From assembly GCA_964598395.1 (NCBI GenBank), contig CAZRBW010000076.1, positions 1-10,971 on the forward strand: a stretch of DNA of 10,971 nucleotides, read 5' to 3'. Origin of the DNA: CAXBDP01 sp964598395 (GTDB lineage Bacteria; Bacteroidota; Bacteroidia; Cytophagales; Cyclobacteriaceae). Shown piece by piece: positions 5,944-10,971 of this stretch. Numbering within the stretch: the stretch's first letter is position 1; the number at the start of each line of letters is the position of its first letter. The notes below the pieces were generated by a model, which saw only the letters and a program-made list of their open reading frames with translations, was not told where the DNA came from and made no database searches. The position numbers and the translations under genes are program-made.

Positions 5944-7209
5944 ATGGGATGGTTTCAGCGACATTTTACCACATCGCCAGGCACACAGCGGATACTCCGT
6001 GGCAGTGGATGGCTACTAGGCGGGCAAGCCATTTCTCAGCTGATTTTAATTCCCTTTTATCCATTACTTACTCGCCTTTATACTCCAGAAAATTTTGGCG
6101 AATACGCATTTTTTCAAACTATCGTAGGGATATTTCTGATTCTGATTTTCCTTCGTTTGGAAGAGGCCTTAGTGCTAAAAATGGACGAAAATGAAGCTAA
6201 AAAACTTTGGTCGAATTGCCTGAAAATCGCTTTAGCTACTTTTAGCATATCCATAATTATATTATTGATAATTAAACCTTCATGGCAGGAAAAGCTGGAT
6301 TTAAGTGTAATTGAAGTACTCCTTTACTTTGGACTGTATGGAATTGGATCGGGAGGATTATTACTCATAAGCCAATGGCTACTTCGATGGCAAAATTACA
6401 AGGCTATTACCCAAATCAGAATTTGGCAGTCGATGAGTTTGCTATTGCTAAGTGTGACTTTTGGATACTTCGAGTTTGGTGCTAAAGGCCTTATCATGGC
6501 TTTATCATTCAGCCAAATGATTGCATGGTTCGCTATTCGCAAATCATGGCATTTACCTCCATTTACCCTTCAAAGCGAATTCAAGAAGCAAATATTGAAA
6601 TGGAAGGATTTCCCTCTTTATAATGCAAGCTCAGGTATTATCGAAAACATTGGACGTAGCATTCCAATTTGGGCATTACTTTGGTTGTGGACCGCCGAGG
6701 AAACTGGATTTTTCTCGCTTGCCACACGAATATTGGCATTGCCAGTTACCTTAATAGCCGCGAGTTACGGCCAAGTACTTTACCGCCAATTGGCAGATTG
6801 GTGGCCAAATCAAAAGCAAATGGCTGCGAAATGGATTTATAAAACATGGCTTAGCTTAGCCGCAATTGCCCTTTTGCCAGCGATTATTTTGATGGTTTAT
6901 GGTGAGCTAATATTTGTGATTCTATTTGGCGAACAATGGGCTGGAATTGGCAATTTTTTGATTTACCTCACTCCTGTTTTTATGATAATGGGATTGGTTT
7001 TGCCAACCTCACAGCTATTTCTAGTTGCCAGAAAACAACAGATTTTGTTATCAATTAGCCTCGGACAAATCATCACAAGGCTAGGCTCGTTCTACGTAGG
7101 CTACCAATATGGCAGCCTAGATGAAGCACTCATTCTTTTTATGATTACTGAATTGCTTTGGTATTTGGTGATTGTGCTCCAAAGCGTCAAGATTTTAAGA
7201 AACGCCTAG
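5944..7209 (+). CDS. Wzx-type oligosaccharide flippase (polysaccharide transporter family)
   Basis: The protein has 421 residues and about 12 hydrophobic segments. It would flip lipid-linked oligosaccharides across the inner membrane. The N-terminus is characteristic of the family: a short amphipathic stretch, then LRGSGWLLGGQAISQLILIP, LTRLYTPENFGEYAFFQTIV and the LRLEEALVL segment (70-78), matching the family's 'R.E.Ail' region at the second helix. A second half with TRILALPVTLIAASYGQVLYR follows the usual pattern of the family (lipopolysaccharide biosynthesis protein, PST). The ATG at 5944 precedes the conserved first helix; no Shine-Dalgarno is seen. It is divergent from the glycosyltransferase and convergent with the WxcM-like gene, consistent with a small glycan locus. 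The 109 bases after it (7210-7318) hold no clear terminator. The transported glycan is unknown. Confidence 0.9.
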   Translation: MGWFQRHFTTSPGTQRILRGSGWLLGGQAISQLILIPFYPLLTRLYTPENFGEYAFFQTIVGIFLILIFLRLEEALVLKMDENEAKKLWSNCLKIALATFSISIIILLIIKPSWQEKLDLSVIEVLLYFGLYGIGSGGLLLISQWLLRWQNYKAITQIRIWQSMSLLLLSVTFGYFEFGAKGLIMALSFSQMIAWFAIRKSWHLPPFTLQSEFKKQILKWKDFPLYNASSGIIENIGRSIPIWALLWLWTAEETGFFSLATRILALPVTLIAASYGQVLYRQLADWWPNQKQMAAKWIYKTWLSLAAIALLPAIILMVYGELIFVILFGEQWAGIGNFLIYLTPVFMIMGLVLPTSQLFLVARKQQILLSISLGQIITRLGSFYVGYQYGSLDEALILFMITELLWYLVIVLQSVKILRNA

Positions 7210-7318
7210 ACTACCTTTCAGCACTATGAAAATTAAGCTCCAGTGAAAGAGGTCTTGATACAATTGAATATCTATGAGAATAAGCCAAATTGGAAAGTAG
7301 GCATTGGATCTATTAAGG

Positions 7319-8474
7319 CTAGTCCAGCTCAAGTTCAAATGTCCATTTTTCAGCATCAATCGCTCCCATTCTTTTTTTAAAGTCGTACAATCCTTGCTGC
7401 AATTGCCCTTCGATGGAAGAAATACCCAGATCAAGAAAGTCAATATTCCTTTCTTTACACCAATTGGCCATCGAAACAATAAGAAATACCATTGGACTTT
7501 CTGACATGAAGTCAATCCCCGTAGCTGGTAGAAAATAATAGAGAGAATTATCTGACTGCCATACTGCTATGCAGGTAGCTAAGCGGATGTTTTTCTTATC
7601 AAAAACTGAAAATATGAAATATTTATCTGGATATGCTTTGAACAATTCCTGAAGTTTTTCTAGCGTTGTATTCAATGGAATATCACGACTGTAACGCGCT
7701 TGTGCAATAAAAAAGAATACCTCAGGTAAATTTTCNNNNNNNNNNNNNNNNNNNNNNNNNNNNNNNNNNNNNNNNNNNNNNNNNNNNNNNNNNNNNNNNN
7801 NNNNNNNNNNNNNNNNNNNNNNNNNNNNNNNNNNNTTCATTCACTTGCATGCCACCATATGGCGCTCCCGTTAAGCTTGTGGCAACTCCATTGTTAATCT
7901 GAAATGGCCAACGACCCAATATCTCTCTGCCTCTTGCAAGGTAAAAAATCTCAGTAAGGGAATGGTTTACAATGTATTGATAACGTCTTATTGCATAATG
8001 ACTTATAGGATAGGATCTTTTATACACAATTGGTAAATAATTATGTGAATATACCCAATCTTGCTTTTTGCAATAACCGGCCAAATAGGCTTCCTTATCC
8101 CTTAAATAAATATCATCATCATGTGTGTGCGACGAAATGACCAATAAGATAGAATCCTTTTTCAAATGGCACTCGTACCAGAAACCAGGTGGAATCCAGA
8201 GGGAATCTGACCAAGGTTGAAGGATAAATTCCTTTTCGCGTCCATCTTTCAAAAAAATTCGGATGAGTACTTCTCCACTAATGGCAGAAAAAACGCGGGA
8301 GGAATTGAGGTGCGCATGATTACCACGCAAACTACTCACCTCACTCCTATCTACCCAATAGACTCTTTTTGGTTCAAAAGGCAACTCATTCTTGATTTCC
8401 AAAAAGGACAAGTTTCCCTTAGGACCTGAAAAATGGCCTGTCTTTATAAGTTTGGGCTGTTGTAATTCGTGCAT
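7319..8474 (-). CDS. WxcM/FdtA-like sugar 3,4-ketoisomerase domain fused to a FemAB/GNAT-like acyltransferase (interrupted by an assembly gap)
   Basis: Numbering is from the ATG at 8474; a TTG at 8486 is a weaker start. Residues ~5-130 form a cupin of the WxcM/FdtA/QdtA type: LRGNHAHLNSSRVFSAISGE (49-68) with the active-site HAH pair His53/His55, then DGREKEF, SLWIPPGFWYEC and DDDIYLRD. These enzymes isomerise dTDP-4-keto-6-deoxyglucose to the 3-keto form for amino-sugar synthesis. From ~146 on, YLPIVYKRSYPISHYAIRRY and TSLTGAPYGGMQVNE resemble the N-terminal lobe of FemAB/GNAT-like acyltransferases. After the N run, 138 more residues include FLDLGISSIEGQLQQGLYDF and KKRMGA, typical of the end of that fold. 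The two halves lie in different nominal frames, which means nothing because the gap length is a placeholder. A single bifunctional protein is inferred; two adjacent genes remain possible. It ends at TAG 7319-7321. Confidence 0.75.
7736..7835. other. Assembly gap (100 N)
   Basis: Exactly 100 unknown bases, the conventional size for a scaffold gap of unknown length. It lies inside the WxcM-acyltransferase gene, so the true length and reading frame across it cannot be inferred. Confidence 0.98.
8295..8302 (+). repeat. GCGGGAGG octamer, copy 6
   Basis: Exact copy on the template strand of the WxcM-like gene; the coding strand reads Ser-Ser-Arg in NSSRVF. Confidence 0.9.
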
Positions 8475-8552
8475 ACTAGCTACCAAATTAAAAAAGAAAA
8501 GGAATAAAGAACATTCGCAGGTAATTCAGTAAAATTGTGCTCAATTATAATC

Positions 8553-9437
8553 ATGATTTACTTATTAATAGCCATCCTTTTTAATATTGGTATTTTCCTC
8601 TCATTTAGAGCTTACGGAAAATTCAAAATCAATACCCTTCAAGCAATTACTTGGAATTATTTGGTAGGCGCCATTTTGGGGATGGCATTTCAAGGAATGC
8701 TTGTAATTCCCAATTATGGATTGATTACTAAACCGTGGTTTGCCCTAGCAGGCATATTAGCCTTTCTTTTTGTAATGACACTAATAGTAATTGATGAAAC
8801 TACTCAGCGATTTAATGTGACTGTAAGCTCAGTTTCAAATAAAATAGCCTTAATCATACCCGTAATTTCAAGTATTTTGATTCTGAAAACTGAGCAAAAT
8901 AGTTTTGGGGCCTTGCAATGGATAGGTTTGATCTTAGCCATTGCTGCCATTGTTCTTACTTCCATTCGGAAAAAAACTTCTGGTGGCAAAATCAAAAACT
9001 CATGGGAAATTATATTTCCAATTTTAGTTTTCTTGATGGGTGGCACTATAGACTCTCTGGTAAACTATACTAATTTTTTCTTCCTTACCGAGCAGGATTC
9101 CAACTTATTTTCCATTTCTCTTTTCACCTTATCATTTCTTATATCAGCAGTTATTGTATTGATTAAGAAATTCAAATTTGATAAAAAAGCGATTCTAGGT
9201 GGTGTGTTTCTTGGCGCATGCAATTACTTTTCTCTTCATTTTGTGCTCAAAGGGCTCACTGCCATGAATAATAATGGAGCACTGTTCTATCCAATTTTCA
9301 ATATAGGTGTCATCCTTGGTGCCACACTTTTTGCTTTCTTAATTTTTAGAGATAAACTACTTAAGGTGAATGTTATCGGATTAGCAATTGCGGTTTTGGC
9401 TTTGATTCTATTGGCTTTGAGGGCAGTAGAATACTGA
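8553..9437 (+). CDS. EamA/DMT-superfamily transporter
   Basis: The protein has 294 residues from the ATG at 8553; an in-frame TTG at 8535 would add six residues and is less likely. About ten hydrophobic helices form two repeated halves of five, as in the drug/metabolite transporter superfamily. Typical pieces are the cytoplasmic-end NKIALIIPVISSILILKTE region of helix 4 with the following WIGLILAIAAIVLTS helix, and their second-half equivalents NNNGALFYPIFNIGVILGAT and VIGLAIAVLALILLAL. Family members export metabolites, amino acids or sugars; the substrate here cannot be assigned. It is divergent from the WxcM-like gene over about 78 bases, where TAAAATTG (8530-8537) is a one-mismatch -7 box. 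No terminator is obvious at its end. Confidence 0.9.
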   Translation: MIYLLIAILFNIGIFLSFRAYGKFKINTLQAITWNYLVGAILGMAFQGMLVIPNYGLITKPWFALAGILAFLFVMTLIVIDETTQRFNVTVSSVSNKIALIIPVISSILILKTEQNSFGALQWIGLILAIAAIVLTSIRKKTSGGKIKNSWEIIFPILVFLMGGTIDSLVNYTNFFFLTEQDSNLFSISLFTLSFLISAVIVLIKKFKFDKKAILGGVFLGACNYFSLHFVLKGLTAMNNNGALFYPIFNIGVILGATLFAFLIFRDKLLKVNVIGLAIAVLALILLALRAVEY

Positions 9438-9661
9438 GTTTGGTAAGTGCTGAATTTTCGCAATCTGCCTTTAGCTACAATTAACCATTCAAAGGTTTGT
9501 AACTCTAAGATATAAATGCAAAAAATCACTATTGAAGAAACTAAGTGATTAAAATAACATCAACCACAAAATTCCACAAACAGAAATAAAACTCAGTAAA
9601 GCTCTTTTTCCTTTCTAATCACGTTATTTGTCACTGGGAAAATTGTAAGTAAACTTTGTCA
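9438..9661. other. Intergenic region before aspartate kinase
   Basis: The 224 AT-rich bases hold no gene. One weak inverted repeat is visible: AATCACT (9524-9530) and AGTGATT (9544-9550) with a 13-base loop. No T-run follows and no riboswitch fold was recognised; a lysine riboswitch would be larger and more structured. The probable kinase promoter lies at the right end. Confidence 0.4.
9627..9658 (+). promoter_or_regulatory. Candidate promoter of aspartate kinase (very short or no leader)
   Basis: TTTG (9627-9630) and AAACTTTG (9651-9658, one mismatch to TANNTTTG) are separated by 20 bases, the normal Bacteroidota -33/-7 spacing. The start codon at 9662 is only 3 bases beyond the -7 box, so the mRNA would be leaderless or nearly so. 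Confidence 0.35.
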
Positions 9662-10906
9662 ATGATTGTATTCAAATTTGGTGGTGCATCGGTGAAAGAT
9701 GCAGATGGCATTCGGAATTTAGCTAATATCCTTGAGCTCTATTCGGATAAGAAAATCATCTGCGTAGTATCTGCAATGGGCAAAACTACCAATGCCCTTG
9801 AGCAAATTCTATCCATAGTTTGGGCCAATGAAAACCCATTTGACTTTATAGAGCATCTCAAAAATTATCATCTTCAAACCGCTATGGAATTGGAGTTGGA
9901 TATTGATGCAATTATAGAATTGAATGAAATATTTGATCGGCTGAATGATCAATTAAATGCAATAGACCCTTCAAGCTCATTCGATTTTTATTACGACCAA
10001 ATAGTTTCTTTTGGCGAATTGCTTTCTACCACGATTGTTCATCATTTCTTATTAGAATCTCAATGCGACAACTGGCTGGTTCATGCCAAAGATTTGATTC
10101 GCACTAACAATCTATATCGTGATGCTGAAGTGAATTGGGCATTTACTCAAGCTAATTTGCAGAAACTTGTACAAGGGAATTCTGTAAAAATCATTCTTAC
10201 TCAAGGATTTATAGGTGGTGATGAAAATGGAAATTGCACAACTCTTGGGCGGGAGGGATCAGATTTTACTGCGGCAATTATCGCTCATTGCATTGATGCC
10301 GAATCAGTGAGCATTTGGAAAGATGTGCCTGGAGTACTCACAGCAGACCCTCGAATAATGAAGGAAACTCAGAAATTCGAGCAAATAAGCTATCAAGATG
10401 CGGCAGAGATGACCTATTATGGCGCGGTTGTAATTCACCCGAAAACCATCCTCCCGCTTTCTCAAAAAGGAATTCCATTACATGTGAAGCCATTTCTACA
10501 ACCGAAAGCCTCGGGCACAGTAATTTCCCAACACAAAGGGCAAGCATTACCCACTTATATTTACAAATTCAATCAAACCCTGATTTCATTTGCCACACGT
10601 GATTTCTCATTTATCCACGAAAAAAATCTCAGTGACATATTGCAAGAATTAAGCAATTGCCATATTCACGCTAATTTGATGCAAAACTCGGCAACTTCCT
10701 TTTCAGTGATTTTCGATTATCGAAAAGATAAATTTGAACAATTGACCCAAGCATTGCAGGAGCATTTCAGCATCAAATACAATCATGAACTTACTTTGCT
10801 CACGATCAAAAATTACCTTGAAGAAAATGTGGCTTTGGCAAAAGAGAACAAAGAATTTTTGATTGAACAGAAGACAAGAAATACATTTCAGCTATTATAT
10901 AAATAG
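9662..10906 (+). CDS. Aspartate kinase (monofunctional, with C-terminal ACT region)
   Basis: The protein has 414 residues from the ATG at 9662, which gives the standard MxVFKFGGASV start; the in-frame TTG at 9656 adds only two residues. It phosphorylates L-aspartate with ATP, the first step towards lysine, methionine, threonine and diaminopimelate. Conserved elements are KFGGAS (5-10), VSAMGKTTNAL (36-46), SFGELLS (116-122), the nucleotide/substrate loop TTLGREGSDFTAA (193-205) and KDVPGVLTADPR (220-231). Residues ~305-414 look like the paired ACT domains used for feedback control; MQNSATSFSVIF (340-351) matches the usual ACT strand-turn motif. There is no homoserine dehydrogenase domain. Which end-product inhibits it cannot be read. 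Two copies of GCGGGAGG lie within it. The next gene starts 12 bases after the stop, so the two are probably co-transcribed. Confidence 0.96.
   Translation: MIVFKFGGASVKDADGIRNLANILELYSDKKIICVVSAMGKTTNALEQILSIVWANENPFDFIEHLKNYHLQTAMELELDIDAIIELNEIFDRLNDQLNAIDPSSSFDFYYDQIVSFGELLSTTIVHHFLLESQCDNWLVHAKDLIRTNNLYRDAEVNWAFTQANLQKLVQGNSVKIILTQGFIGGDENGNCTTLGREGSDFTAAIIAHCIDAESVSIWKDVPGVLTADPRIMKETQKFEQISYQDAAEMTYYGAVVIHPKTILPLSQKGIPLHVKPFLQPKASGTVISQHKGQALPTYIYKFNQTLISFATRDFSFIHEKNLSDILQELSNCHIHANLMQNSATSFSVIFDYRKDKFEQLTQALQEHFSIKYNHELTLLTIKNYLEENVALAKENKEFLIEQKTRNTFQLLYK
10249..10256 (+). repeat. GCGGGAGG octamer, copy 7
   Basis: Exact copy on the coding strand of aspartate kinase, read as Gly-Arg-Glu-Gly in the conserved TTLGREGSD loop. 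Confidence 0.9.
10450..10457 (-). repeat. GCGGGAGG octamer, copy 8
   Basis: Exact copy on the template strand of aspartate kinase; the coding strand reads Ile-Leu-Pro-Leu. Confidence 0.9.
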
Positions 10907-10918
10907 GCAAATTGCACC

Positions 10919-10971
10919 ATGAATAGACAAGAATTATTTGCTCAGATAAAGAAAAAAGGAAGTTTCCTTTG
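10919..10971 (+). CDS. pyrF: Probable orotidine-5'-phosphate decarboxylase, N-terminal fragment
   Basis: Only 17 complete codons are visible before the window ends: MNRQELFAQIKKKGSFL, with the next codon beginning TG (Cys or Trp). This matches the N-terminus I know for Bacteroidota PyrF (M-x-R-x-x-L-x-x-Q-I-K-x-K-x-S-F-L-C, continuing VGLD). PyrF makes UMP from orotidine monophosphate. It starts 12 bases after the aspartate kinase stop, suggesting one transcript. The fragment is short, so the call rests on one motif and context. Confidence 0.7.
   Translation, partial: MNRQELFAQIKKKGSFL

Noticed and set aside
7210..7318. Terminator between the convergent flippase and WxcM-like genes
   Set aside because: Only a 5-base-pair TTTCA/TGAAA stem without a T-run is visible, too weak to call.
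7195..7515. A 106-residue open frame on the minus strand
   Set aside because: It overlaps the acyltransferase end in another frame and the flippase end; its composition looks like translated shadow and it has no recognisable motif.
7722..7840. Frame change between the two halves of the WxcM-acyltransferase gene
   Set aside because: It spans a 100-N placeholder of unknown true length, so frame carries no information; it is not evidence of a frameshift or pseudogene.
9524..9550. Inverted repeat upstream of aspartate kinase as a lysine riboswitch or attenuator
   Set aside because: Only a 7-base-pair stem with a 13-base loop, no aptamer-like multi-helix structure and no T-run.
1..10971. CRISPR arrays, tRNA, rRNA, transposase or phage genes
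   Set aside because: I saw no regularly spaced repeats, cloverleaf sequences or mobile-element proteins on either strand.

Overview
The window looks like chromosomal DNA of a Bacteroidota bacterium, most likely a Cytophagales-type marine or soil species; the order is a guess. The signs are low GC (about 38-40% by eye), start codons without Shine-Dalgarno sequences, TANNTTTG-like -7 boxes, a TPR-containing membrane histidine kinase, an XRE/membrane fusion regulator of a Bacteroidota type, and a probable aspartate kinase-pyrF pair. It is a draft scaffold: a run of exactly 100 N (7736-7835) is a conventional gap of unknown length inside one gene.

Layout. 1-1397 (+): the C-terminal part of a large TPR protein whose first visible residues look like the end of a zinc metallopeptidase domain. 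It ends in a strong bidirectional terminator. 1468-1854 (+): a RidA-family protein lacking the catalytic arginine. 1975-2826 (+): an XRE-type HTH fused to a multi-spanning membrane domain. 2827-3032: a convergent, hairpin-rich intergenic region that may hold a small palindromic repeat element. 3033-5843 (-): a probable two-gene operon, family 2 glycosyltransferase then an orphan TPR sensor histidine kinase. 5944-7209 (+): a Wzx-type polysaccharide flippase. 7319-8474 (-): a WxcM/FdtA-like sugar ketoisomerase domain that appears fused to a FemAB/GNAT-like acyltransferase, interrupted by the N gap. 8553-9437 (+): an EamA/DMT transporter. 9662-10906 (+): aspartate kinase. 10919-10971 (+): the start of a probable pyrF.

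The glycosyltransferase, flippase and WxcM-like fusion form a small, scattered cell-surface glycan locus on both strands: amino- or deoxy-sugar modification, sugar transfer and lipid-linked glycan export. No polymerase, nucleotide-sugar synthesis or aminotransferase gene is visible. The rest is housekeeping (aspartate kinase, pyrF, RidA) and signalling.

The most striking non-gene signal is the octamer GCGGGAGG. It occurs eight times exactly over both strands, where fewer than 0.1 would be expected at this base composition. It falls in different reading frames and in both orientations relative to the genes. This is the pattern of a genome-architecture motif (Chi-like, KOPS-like or uptake-like), not of a protein motif.
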